From: Chondrilla cf. caribensis
Lineage: Eukaryota; Porifera; Demospongiae; Chondrillida; Chondrillidae
NCBI GenBank assembly: GCA_964020155.1
Contig: OZ026558.1
Span: 2,133,663 to 2,197,662, forward strand
Direction of reading: 5' to 3'
Length of the DNA stretch: 64,000 bases
Below, piece by piece: positions 46,364 to 58,304 of the stretch. Under the pieces are notes generated by a model. That model was not told where the DNA came from and ran no database searches. It saw only the letters and a list, made by a program, of their open reading frames with translations. Numbering within the stretch: the stretch's first letter is position 1; each line of letters begins with the position of its first letter. Both the position numbers and the translations under genes were made by a program.

Positions 46364-49300
46364 ATGTGTGTACCAGGACACGTTTGCAAAGATGGATGGG
46401 TAATATCATATACAATAATATGTGACTATTACAATGAATTAAATACATTCAGAGTTGATAACTATACGTTCCACTTGTTGAAAAGTCCCTTCCACACATT
46501 AGGTATTCCCATCTCTGGATTTTTTGGATATCCCTTCAACGGGTATCAAACTATCAATCAGCTTGATACTTCAAGAGCTGCACCTATACCAAGTCCCTAC
46601 GTCTTCAACTACTTTGGAACAGCTTATAATTTGACCTCTGTAAGTCCAGTTCTGCAATATACGGTGTTGTTATAATATGTGATGATACAATATTGTGAAC
46701 TCAATTCTTTTTCCAGATTGTAACACATGGACACATATTTTTTCTCAATGGGACTACCTCAGAATTTTCAACTTTTGTACCAAGAAATTTCCCATTCACT
46801 GGTCTACGTTATTCAGCAATGATTGCTCCATTCTGGAATGATATTGATACTGGAGCAAGTAACGGAGGAACCATCCACTATAAAGCAGTTTTCAATGAAA
46901 TTGAAGATGATATGGAGATCCTGAGCAACATCAGTGAATATATTAGCATAAATAGCAACCTGACTGAATTCAATTGTGTATGGGGTCTCATTGTCACCTG
47001 GGATCATGTAATAGCCATGCGTGGAAATACTAGTGAGGTAATTTTTTCTTTGATAATCATTATGGTTGAAAGAATAGTCTGCTTAAAAGTATATTTGTGG
47101 GTGATATGAAACGATTGAACCCATGAGACTCATTCATGGTAATGCAGTTCTAAATAATGTATATTTCTAGATCTCTCAGATATATATGGAATGGGGTTTA
47201 TTTGACTAGGTGACATCTAATGGATTAGTTCAATGGACAACTCTAGCCATAGAAAGTTAATTACACCAAATTGTTCCAGCAGCTGACTTACCTGCGTTAT
47301 AGTTGTATACCACTGACAAAGGTAGCTGGTAGCAGTCAGGTGCTGTTTAGTGTAATAAACTTTCTATGGCTGGAGTTTTCCATTCTCTCAGTTATGTTAC
47401 ATGTACAAATTAAAGGCAGATATGTGTATGTGCATACAGCATGCATATGGTGAATTCTTGAGGTTATTGCATGTAGAAATCCACACACTGTCAAAGTTCA
47501 ACTATCAAACTTTACAGTACTTTGTTTTATATTTCATAGTTCAACACATTTCAAGTTGTCATAGCAACTGATGGGAACAATTCTGTAGCCATTTTCATTT
47601 ATGCTGATGACGGGATAAATTGGTCAATAGAAGATGGTAATTATGCTGTTTGTGGATATAATGTTGGTGATGGGATCAATTCTTTCTCCTTACCTGGTTC
47701 TGGCACAGAGGAAATAATTAACATTGACAGCATCACTGGGAACACTGGCAAGCCTGGTCAGTGGATATTCCTATTGGATGAGTATAGATTCGTCCTCAAT
47801 CTTGTGTATGTTACATCTACCAGTGCATTCATTACCTGGGAGCCCCCATCCAATTCTACTAGTTATGTTGTTGGATACACAGTCATCTATAGTGGTGTTG
47901 GTGCCTCAGCAGAAGTCAACAGTTCATTCTATAGTGAACAAAACATGACAGTGACAATTCCAGAGGTGGAGTTGACTGGTCTAGATCCTCATTCAACCTA
48001 CGAAGTCACTGTGTGGGCTCTTACCATTAATGGTACGGGTACATCCAGTGTACAGTTGTTGTTGACAACAGATGAATATTACGGTGAGATAATTGTTTTC
48101 AAATAATTATTCACAACACATATATCGGTCATTTGAACCTAGATATACAATTTTCTGTGCATTTTTCATTCAACAGTCGGATTGAATCAAATGTATCAGA
48201 TGTCATTTTGTGAAACACAATGCAACCTACATACCATGTAACTAGCGCAATTTCTTCATCCTTCTATTACCTTTTCTCATATCGTACTCTCTTGTACAGA
48301 TACTGGATTCATCCGCACACTCAAGAATGGTTTAAGCCAGTGTCCATCAGGGTCTCTGTGTACTTGCATACAAGATGTTTTCACTTCACTGGAGGATCAA
48401 TCCTACGGCAGTAGAGACGGACCACTCACTATAAATGTGTTGGAGGAACCTGGAATACCTGTACAAAATGTCATACCAGCCGTCTTTGGTACTAATGGAA
48501 CATTTACCTCACTGATAGTTGCCAATGTAATGACTATGAGCTATGATTGCTCATTCAGTGTACTATTGATAACTACGTTTGAAAGTGATGTGAATGTTAC
48601 TCTCTTCTCTGAAATTATCAATATGAATAGGTATCTTGATATGCCAAAATTGCCTTCATTAGAACTGAAGGGGCAGATGGTCTTGGATGGGATTGTGTTT
48701 GAGACTGTGGTGGAAATGACAGGTTCTAACATGTCATTCACATCAACCTTGGACGAAACTAACAGTGTAACTTCTATCAGTCTGGTAAATTTTCTGAACA
48801 ATGCATTTAACACTGATGTACCCTTTACTCCTCTTAGCAACCAAATGACCATTTACAACCTCACACTACAAGGAATAGTTGATGATAGTCAACTGTATGT
48901 TAGTATCCAAGGGGACATTGCGATTGGAGATTGGTACACATCTGATGTGCTCATAGTTATTCACAAATCAGAGTCTACAAACACCAGTGTTTTTATCTTG
49001 ACTAGTTTCAACAGTACACCAAATTCCATACCACTGGCAAGATTCCTTGAGAATTCTTCGGGACCAGATATTGCCCGTACCAGTTTCTTCAATATTCTGC
49101 CACTAAAAGATTACCACATCACATATTATGCATTTGGTAATTTCGACACTTTGCGAAATACAGTGAACAAACTACAGCTTCCTACAAATGTACTTACTGA
49201 AGTATTCACAGAGGATGGATGGAGAGTTGTATTCACTGTCAATGTTTCCAGACCAGGACTTCCCCTCCACACACCCAGGTGGACACTTGCTTTCAATGAA

Positions 49301-49612
49301 TCTGTGGTTACATTCAGCCCAGTTTCAGATGTGGATGATGCCGTTGGTGTGGTCAATTGGATCTTGACCATCTCCCGCAATGATACAGTGCAATCCCATA
49401 ATCCTGTTCTGTTCAGTAGCATACAATCCAATCCAACCAAGGAGATGGTACTTAATGTAGATACAAACACTCTCCACCTGGTTCTGGATATCCCCAGTGT
49501 TGAATTGAGGCTAGCTGATGGAGTGGTTTCTCAAGACATTGAACTTACAGTCCCAATGAACCTGGATGACACCCCCAAGTTGGAAGCACCTGTAATTAGT
49601 GATGGCTTTTGA
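46364..49612 (+). CDS. Secreted NIDO-FN3 protein
   Basis: Exons 46364-46639, 46717-47037, 47540-48085 and 48300-49612 join with phases 0, 0 and 1 and GT-AG sites. Exons 1-3 form a NIDO (nidogen-like) domain: NYFGTAYNLTS, then SAMIAPFWNDIDT, LIVTWDHV, FNTFQVVIATDG, DDGINWS and GKPGQWIF. A fibronectin type III domain follows (AFITWEPPSNST to YEVTVWALTINGTG). The last exon encodes about 435 residues with no domain I recognise, rich in N-glycosylation sites, starting with a short cysteine cluster (CPSGSLCTC), without a membrane segment. NIDO domains occur in extracellular and surface proteins such as nidogen and mucin-4. ATG 46364 has no clear signal peptide, so a 5' exon is probably missing. Confidence 0.75.
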
Positions 49613-50531
49613 AATGTAACATACTCTGTAACAGTATAACATTCTAATTTGGAAACTGAACATGATCATGAGCTGGATATAATGAAACATTTCATACTAT
49701 GATATAATGTTCCACATAGTGATCCACACTTCAATTTTGTCAAACAATTTCATGCTCATAATTATATGAAATGCTGACAATTATTGATAATAATTATCAT
49801 TCTTATCATTGTAATTAATATGCAATTACCATGCAGCCAGTAATATTATATACTCATTCAGATTTGTGATACGCAATTATTATAATATAATAATATGTAC
49901 AATGATCCCTGGATGCGTTTTGCTGATGTGGTTGAATGTGTAATTCACTCATACATGATGATATACATGATATATTTATATATGTGATCGATGTGTATAA
50001 GTTGTATTATGACTGGGAATCAACAAAGTCATCTCCAAAGGTGTTGCTTACACCATTAAGTACTGCGCCATTGGTAGAGAAAAAAAGAGCTTTAAATTTT
50101 CTCAACCTCAAAAACAATGTCAATCCCGACAGTATCAGTAAACTGTGTGATGTGATGAGGAGCATAGCTGGCTATCCTAGCTATATAGGATGAGTGAGCT
50201 CGGGAGAGCTATGAAGGAGGAATTGGACCTCCTGACCAGTAAGTCTTCATGTGTTGAAATATGGTCAGATCCCAAATTGGATTCACCAATGTATAGAAAA
50301 TTACATTGTGAAATGTGTGCATTCATGTATTTGTTAACGTCTGTATATATCCCCAAATTAAACTCACTACATGTACTTGTCTACACACTCAGTACATGTA
50401 CTTGTCTACATGCACACTACATGTATTCCTGATTGCATGATTGATGAATGATTCAGATATCATGCATACAAATCTAGATCTGGATCTAGAACACAGTACA
50501 TTTATAATTTATCTATATATAAATATAAAAG

Positions 50532-50579
<48 letters not shown>

Positions 50580-51360
50580 CGTACTGGGTACTATTATACT
50601 ATTATGATAATAATATTATATTCTGTATACTTATATATTATACGTAATGCCATATTAGCATGCAGTCGAAATTTGCTGACATTACAGTAAGGTGTATGTA
50701 CATCTGCTGATATATAGCAGCTATAATATTATAGGGATTGCTGCAATACAGTGCAAGCAATATATCATTATAATATTACCATTATGGCCACTGCACGAAT
50801 TCCAAATCATGATTTAATAATAATATTATTATCATAGCTAATAATCCTCCACCTCGAAGGATCATAATATTATTAATGATCTACATACAGACGTTACAGA
50901 CACCTCATATTATAATACGTAAGGATGCAATACACGTGCATGCAGTTATATAGCGTTTTAGCTCAGCTTTCGGTTCATTTTTAGTAGGTAGAAATTCTCA
51001 TAATAATCGATCTAATGGTATTGCGCAACAGTCTCACTCAGCCACGTGTCTATAACCGCGGCGCATTGTAGCCAGATCTCTAGTTCTAAAGAACCCGAAA
51101 AGCCTCTGAATCCTCAGTGTCGACCCTTTACACCTACCACTAGTCCTATGTGTACAGAGTGGATGGTTTGCAGTGTGAGTTGAAGTGTGCGTGTTAGCTA
51201 CTAGAGTATTGACGGTATCCCAGTTAGCTACCCGACGGTTAGCTATTCCGGATCATACAAATATTGGTTGTTTCCTTGTCGGTGTTCTCCACACGGTCAA
51301 ACCATAGACTCTCTGAGTCAACCAGTAATAAACGATCAATTGTGAAGAACAAAGTGACGA
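49613..51360. other. AT-rich spacer with a possible exon remnant
   Basis: 49990-50193 holds a + frame of about 65 codons (PKVLLTPLSTAPLVEKKRAL and on) whose composition looks coding but which I cannot place. An (AT)n run lies at 50534-50574. The rest is AT-rich and shows no gene; 51000-51360 is less AT-rich and could be the promoter region of the small gene that follows. Confidence 0.35.
50534..50574. repeat. (AT)n microsatellite
   Basis: About 20 AT units within a strongly AT-rich spacer. Confidence 0.9.
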
Positions 51361-51804
51361 ATGGCTACACGCATGGCATTAGCGCTTTCTTCTCTCATGT
51401 TTAAAAAGGTAAATGTCAGTATATTTCCATCCCTTTAGCCCCCCCCCCCCCCCCTAATCTGAAAACCTTTGTAATCCCACAAATATCAGAGTATCATATC
51501 ACCCACTGTACGTAATTATGTGTACTATATAGGTACGTTTTCACCATGAATGCACGCATGTGTGTACACAATGTTCTATGCTCCACTCTGCAGCATCCGG
51601 AACATGTGAAAGGTACATACTACTGTAATCCAGCGTTAGCCAGTGCTGTTAAATGTTAAGTATTCTACATACATATGTGTGTTTGTGCATACTGTATTAA
51701 GTATAGGTTGACCGAGTGTGTGATAACTGGTTCTCACAGGTCAGCCTGTCATTGTGAGAGATGCAGAGAGTTCTGCCTGCACCCACTACAGCCTGCCAAT
51801 GTAG
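51361..51804 (+). CDS. Possible small three-exon gene, 43 residues
   Basis: Exon 1 (51361-51408): ATG, MATRMALALSSLMFKK, donor GTAAAT, phase 0. Exon 2 (about 51593-51611): HPEHVK, acceptor TGCAG, donor GTACAT, phase 1. Exon 3 (about 51740-51804): GQPVIVRDAESSACTHYSLP, acceptor CACAG, stop TAG 51802-51804. The joined frame is open with no forced junction. The N-terminus looks like a mitochondrial targeting helix (Arg, Lys, no acid). I do not recognise the product. A 17-base C run lies in intron 1 (51439-51455). It may be chance. Confidence 0.3.
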
Positions 51805-53384
51805 ACCATCATCAAAAGACCCAACCACAGTGATCTCCATGGTGTGAGTCAGCTGAACTGTACCCTGAATCTCATGTACGTACAGTAGAGTCTTGTTATA
51901 ACCAACTCATTTATGACTTGTGGTACTAGTATTTGCTGTGCAGTTTGAGCCATGGTATTCTGGTGATGTGTGTATTTGTGTGTATTCACTGTACATAGCC
52001 CAGTGGAGATGACCTGGTGGAGAGGCTGTTGAGAAATCCCTGCAAGCAAGGGAGGTGAGACTGCAGTGAATAGTGTGGTGTTGTCTACCAAATAAGGTAC
52101 TCATGTGGACTGTTGTACAGTCTTATGTGGATACTTGTACTGTCTGTTCTATGGTCACCTGTTGCATTATTAAGACACAAACGTGCTTTGGATCAAAGCA
52201 GATTGGAAGAGGTGTGTCATCCACATGTGTACATACATACATAATTTATACATGTGGACATATAAACGCATGTTTTGTTCTTATGTACGTACATACGTGT
52301 GTGTATACAATGCATCCTCATTTGCATGTGGCCAACAATGATGTAGGAACTGTGCATACCTATACGTACGTATGTAACTATACACAGTAGAGTAACTACG
52401 CATGTACATGTACAGTATGTATATATATTTTGTAGGTTGCATGTATTGCAGGTTCATGGGTTGCAGGAGTTGGAGCAAATTGAACGACAATAGTGAATGC
52501 CATGTAGTAAGTGAAGTAATACACAATCATGTGAACAGTGTTTGGTGTCATTTGTGTGTGCTCATATACTATATGGAGTAAATACATAGATATATTTACA
52601 TATTTACACATAGTTACTATCCGTGTATTTGTGTATATGTTATTGTGTGGATATCTTGTCTTCCAGCAAAATCTGTTCCTGCCATCCTAGATTCAGATGA
52701 CTGATGTTAGAAATGAGAAGCAGATAGTGATGGAAAGGACATTTGAGTGTCCTTTTGTCAGGAGATCTGGTAATAGTCTGTATGTACTCTGCTTTGTGCT
52801 GTGCAGTGAATGTATGTACACAGTTGTGTTTCTGAATGGTCACAGTGAGTGTATTCTACCTATGTACCTCGTTCACTCGATATTACTGCATGCTTATTGC
52901 TACATGTGTGTACATTTGTTTATGTGTAGATGTACTTGTGTTCTGAATTTGTACAGAACATTTATACAGTAGATATGTTAATCTGCACATGAACAAAATA
53001 CCTACATGCATGCATATTATGTACATCTACATTCTTGTAATACATATGTATGTACGTATATATTTATGTAGGTACGTATACATGTACATTATTCTGTACG
53101 TGTGCCATACAATCCCAATCCTTTAGTATGCTTGGTGTGACACTCCAATCCGTATGTCATGTACCTTGATTGTCTCATGTGTGTATATACAGTACATGCA
53201 GGGGTACCTCCACAGTGCTCTGTAGTGTTCAGACACATCAGTATCCTCTGCTGCCCCTGGTGTTGTGTGGTCTGTGGTCTGACAACAGTCTGAAGGTGTG
53301 AACTGTTTACTGTTGCGCAACTGACACCTACCAATTGTTTAGATAACTGTGAATAAAAATTAATAATGAATAATGAATCTCATC

Positions 53385-53450
<66 letters not shown>

Positions 53451-54757
53451 ATGCGTGTGTGCATGTGTGCGCGTGCATGTAGTCTTTGACCTCACTTTAG
53501 CTTTACAAGAAGCTGAATTGGGAGCACACTGTGTGCAGGCTATCTTGAATTCGAAGAGTGGACATTGAGACAGCCCACCTGACTATCTCCCATTCCAAGC
53601 TGAATGACGGGAAGGCCAACATTGTGTCCAGTGGTGTGGAGGTGTGTGTAGGTAGTGACCACAATCAGATCTAGTTTATGCCAACATGTCCACTTCTGAC
53701 AATGGACATACACTGCATGAGTGACACATGCAATATTGTGTTCTGTATTATTAGATATATTAATGATAATCAGGGAATCAATAAACCCATCTCTATTTTG
53801 GATTACATAACTCTCGTAATACAGATAGATATTATTACAAGTATTGATCGAAGTCACCCGCAGCCAAACAAGTCGACCGTACGTCATACAGGGCGGGGGC
53901 TCCGGTTATTCTGAACGTCCAGAAGGAGTTAGTATACGGAGGAGTACACCGCAGAAGTACCTGATCTGGGTCAATAATTCCTTTGTCGAGCGAAATGGGG
54001 ACATCCAACAGCAAAGAAAGAAGAATCGATAGCAAGGTTCGACAATGCGTAAATATTGTAGTCTATCATTCATTCGATAGCACCCAAGTTATGTAGATAT
54101 TCATATTTTGCGGCTTTCTCGTTCGCTTAACTGTCCGGAATCTTCTGGTAGAGGTGACGGAGTACGAAGCTCACTAACCAACTACAGTACATCACAACAT
54201 CAACGTATAAAGACCAGTCACCTGCATGTCAGCCCATCGTATGCTGATATCGTATAGAACTATACTTGTCAACTGTATACCCGTGTCTGTGGGTTGAATT
54301 TGTATTTATTAGCTAGCTAACTATTACCCATTGTATGGAAGTAATCATGAGTGTTTTCCCATTTTATGTATCAACAGTGTCGTGTACTATGCAGCCCTAC
54401 AAGCTGGAGTGAGTAATGAGTAATTTAATAGCAAAAAAGATATACCTAGGGTACAGTGGGGTAGCTGTATTCGGACACCTTACGATGACCTTACCATAGC
54501 ATATTAAGTATAAAAGACGCTATAAATACCCATACTCTCACATACCGAGCCACATATTTGATGATTGCAGAGATACCATTTAAAACATTTCGCCTATTAC
54601 CAACTGCAGAAAAGCTTGAGAAAACGTATTATTATTATTTTCTTATTTTATTATTTAATTTATTTGATATTAAGTTAAACGTGCTACATGCAAATTGCAC
54701 TAGGGTATCAGCCACCCTATGAAGCAAGACACACATCAGAAAAGAATAGCTATAAAT
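51805..54757. other. Spacer with GT array and a few exon-like stretches
   Basis: 52697-52774 (MTDVRNEKQIVMERTFECPF and on) is flanked by AG and GTAATA and could be an exon. 53552-53650 (VDIETAHLTISHSKLNDGKA) and an ATG at 53995 (MGTSNSKERR) are also coding-like, but I cannot join them into a gene. A (GT)n array lies at 53387-53450. Nothing else is supported. Confidence 0.3.
53387..53450. repeat. (GT)n microsatellite
   Basis: About 32 GT units in the spacer between the small gene and the retroelement remnants. Confidence 0.9.
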
Positions 54758-55354
54758 TCAACTCAAAATGAAAACAACTTTGATCAATACGATAGTGGTA
54801 AATCTTGAGATAGAGTTGCAATGGTTGAATGAATCATTGATGGATAGGTATACCTCATTTTGAACATCAAGTTTTAGCTCCATGGTATCAACAGAGCCCA
54901 TATCAATACCATCAACCATTAAAACACCACAGCGAGTAATATATACATTATTATAACCGTCATTCTTTGCTTCTTTCATCCTCACCACCAATGTTCTCAT
55001 ATTTTGCCTCTGGACAGTTGTGTAGTCATTGTTGATAAAGATTCCAGACCCTTTTAATAGATGCCACTTGTTCATGATGTCTGCCTTGCACTGCACATCT
55101 CTCAACTTCACTAACACAGGACGGATATTGCTATCCCTCTTCTTCCCCAACCTGAAAGCTTCTATGATGCTGACCTGCTCTGACTCCATTCCAAGTTTGT
55201 CACTAAGCATGCTTCTAAATTGACTGACTGGGCCACGACTATCCTCTTCATCCAGACCGTAAATGACTATATTTTTACGCAATTGGCGATCATGCATTTC
55301 GATTCTCTTCTCTTGTTCTCTCATGGTTGATACAACTTGTTCCAGCTTAGTCAC
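54758..55354 (-). pseudogene. Non-LTR retrotransposon ORF1-like protein, 5' end broken
   Basis: The 198-codon frame reads EQEKRIEMHDRQLRKNIVIY, GLDEED, VSIIEAFRLGKKRDSNIRPV, KGSGIFINNDYTTVQRQNMR and VRMKEAKNDG. This is the RRM plus C-terminal RNA-binding layout of L1-type ORF1 proteins, which coat the element's RNA. Upstream (to about 55500) the same frame continues with a coiled-coil-like text but with two stops (SEF* and RLE*), so the N-terminal part is damaged. No reverse transcriptase follows. Confidence 0.65.
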
Positions 55355-55669
55355 CCATGTGGGTTCTTCAAAACACTCAAAGAGGATGATGCACTACTCA
55401 AGCCTTTCACTTGCTCTGTCGATCAGCCTGTTGACACTTTCTTTTATAGTCTAAAATTCGCTCGTAATACGCTGAATATCCACCTTAATAGCACTCCTCC
55501 CTTGTGTAGTTGAATCTTTTTTAGAGAATCTTAAGAGGACACACATGCAGAGGGCAGAAATAAGGAGCTTTAGACTCGCTCATGACTTTAAACATCACGG
55601 TAGACTAGCCCACACATGACGGGTGGCACCAACGTTGACAAGAATCGCACGACACTACATCTCCACGTC

Positions 55670-56762
55670 TTATAGTTTCGCAGAAACAACTACCAGGGTC
55701 CTCCTAATCATCGCCTTGTGTTTTATCATGTCTTCCCTTTTTGCCTTGTGCTTTACCGGTACTGTCTTTACTCCCTGTCCTTGGAGGAGCCATCTTTGTC
55801 CACACCATTTTTCATGGCCATCACTTAGCAAAACGAGGGGACAAATGGTAGCATGATGAATGAATGCTTGGACAGCCACTGATAGAAAAGTTCTGCTGCC
55901 ACCCATCCTTTGTCTGACTTTCCTAAAAAGGCATTTGATACGCGGTTGATCATTGGGTCAACCTTGAAACGCTTCCCGGGAAAGACATGCATTGGTGGCA
56001 CCACGCTTCCAGCTGCACTAATGGCACACAAAGTTGTTATCTGCTCTTTTAAATTACTGTTCTCAGTCACTTGATAGACATCTTTGTAATTCGTTCCAAC
56101 CAATGCAAGCACCCGACCAGACTTTGGACAGAGTGAGAAACAACTCTCATCATCGTTCCAGATTTGTTGAGGGTTCTTGACATCATGCTCTTTAAGAAAG
56201 TCGTCAAAGTCTTTATACCATTTATCAAGTCGTTGCTTGCTGCAGGCGGATGCATGTGAAACTTGTAATTGCTCTGGCGAACACATAGTAAGGTTGGGAT
56301 GACGACGCAAAGATCCATACCACCGGTCTTTCCCAGGTCCATTAACCGAAGTGGTTTCAGTCTTCCATCTTTATCCAGTATCGCCTTCACCATCTCTGTT
56401 ATTTGTTGCTGTCCATATCCTATTTTGACCACCTCCACTGCCCCATTGGCCAGCATGTTCTCTTCTGCTTCTGTCAAGATTGTGGCAGGACCACACTTGT
56501 ACCCGTTAATGTTGCCAGCGAAATGATCATAACATTATATGGTACTTTTTGGAATTACACACTGTCCAGCAGCATCCCTGAATGACAGTCCTTCCTCCTT
56601 GATAAGCTGCAAAGCTTTTTCCATCTTCTTCTGTGAATCGTTGTACATGGCCATTGTCCTGCAAATATAGAACACAAATACGACAAATAACACACATTCA
56701 AGCCAGTGATTGGTCCTATTGTGATTATTTATAACCATATTGACATGCACAACGAGTCTCAA
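55670..56762 (-). pseudogene. pogo/Tigger-like DDE transposase, several frameshifts
   Basis: On the - strand: a Psq-type helix-turn-helix start (KKMEKALQLIKEEGLSFRDA, then GQCVIPKST), frame break near 56535, GYKCGPATILTEAEE, break near 56310, then IWNDDESCFSLCPKSGRVLA with the first catalytic Asp, PPMHVFPGKRFKVD, GWVAAELFYQWLSKH, break near 55860, then LLSDGH with the second Asp. After that the text no longer follows the family, and the third acidic residue is absent. It is a dead copy of a DDE_1-type transposase; I see no terminal repeats. Confidence 0.75.
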
Positions 56763-58086
56763 ATGTTTTAAAGTGTCGTAGGTTTTTGTCTGACATAGGC
56801 CGAATTATATGAATCACTTAATTCACTATACCAACCTGAAAATAACAGCTGAGTAAGCAAAAATTTCTAAAAGAGTTTAGAGCTACCAGGGTTACAAATA
56901 AACACCCGTCTAAGCAGAGTTCATCTCTTAAAAATGCAGCAAAAATATATTTCTCGGATGAATGAAGGATAGACAAATCGACAATGCAACTACAAACCTT
57001 ATTCTCAGAGGTAATGTTCGCCATCAACAATCGATGGAGTTGGCACTTGAAGTGCTTATCCGGAGTTAGCCAAAGTCCAAATACTCTCGTACCCACCCCA
57101 CCGAGAGGACCCCAAACCACTTACAAAACCAATTTCGGAGAAATGATTATGGTATTACCCTAAACCATGTAATAAAGAAAGACCACTGAAGGGTATTGCC
57201 ACTCAGTAGCAAAAGTGGTTGGACAAATGTTCGAGCACTTTGATTTTGGGTTGGACATATTCAATCTGGGTCGGACATTGTTTGTATGGATCTTCATGCC
57301 ACATAATGCAACGTAAAATTCACTGTAAAACTATCACTTCATACATTATTAGTCAACAATTTACTATAAAAATCTCCTTATCCAATGTATACACTGCGTT
57401 GTTATAGTGGGGTCTCTTGTGACGTCATTATGCGTATTTCAAAATGGCCAATTTTTGGCGATTTCGTAGACAAAAACTGCAAATTTCACTCGTTTGAAAT
57501 AAAAACGGCAATTTTTAACAATAACACGGATGTTTAATTACTAAACAAAGTGATTTAAGACCAGCTTTCATGGCAGTGGCCCTTTAATTGTGCTCGGCCA
57601 ATTGTCCGACCCCAGCATTTTTGGATTGGACAAATGGCCAAAATGGTCGGATAATGTCCAAAGTCCGACCGTTATTTCCAACACTGGCCACTGATGAAGA
57701 ATTGTGTGGATACACTATAGTCTTGTGCAGCTCATACCTATTTTCGCCTCCAGTTTCAAATATGGGACTTCGTCACAGTGAGAAAGAGTCTGGTGACATG
57801 GCTCATTGGATATTTGATTTCTACGCGGCCACAGCTATGCCAATTAATGACCTTTATGAATACCTTATGAGCAAACAGAGCACTGAAGGCCTCTCAGTTA
57901 GATTCCGGCTTTGTGGCTGAACAATGAGTAGACCAAGAGTCCTATTCTCGGACCATTTTAGCCAATACTAGCCTGATGATAATCATCGGGGGGGGGAACC
58001 TGAGCAAGTTGTAGGCATTATATTAATTTGCTGTGTTTGCGTACATGCAGTATATAAGGAGAATTGGGAGGGCTGGCTGCTGTGGT
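56763..58086. other. Spacer left of the NLR gene
   Basis: 57230-57270 and 57590-57670 hold related GGACAAATG / GTCCGAC strings in opposite orientation, probably a degraded inverted-repeat element. 57690-57919 is an open + frame (HWIFDFYAATAMPINDLYEY) that might be an upstream exon of the NLR gene, but I see no domain or clear splice link. Confidence 0.35.
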
Positions 58087-58153
58087 GGCTTCTTGGCTCA
58101 GTGGATTATGGCAGCTACAGTAAGACATCCTGGGTTCGAGTCCCGCAGTTGCC
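58087..58153 (+). mobile_element. tRNA-like head of a SINE or a decayed tRNA
   Basis: A perfect A box TGGCTCAGTGG (58094-58104) and B box GGTTCGAGTCC (58133-58143) lie at normal spacing. The 7-bp acceptor stem GGCTTCT / AGTTGCC has two mismatches, and the D and anticodon arms do not fold well, so a working tRNA is unlikely. A tRNA-derived SINE with an unclear right end fits better. It lies just upstream of the NACHT exon. Confidence 0.5.
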
Positions 58154-58304
58154 TGTTTTTCTCTTAAGTTTTCTCCTTTCTCTGTGAGTGAGTTGCATGG
58201 ATTCCAATGAAACTTCTGTCATTAATTTGTTATGTCAGTTTTACATTAAACATTATTGCAGCATAGCAGTTCGATGTCATATAGTTTGTATCCTTTTTAT
58301 ACAG

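Noticed and set aside
58087..58153. Functional tRNA gene
   Set aside because: A and B boxes are perfect but the acceptor stem has two mismatches and the other arms do not fold well.
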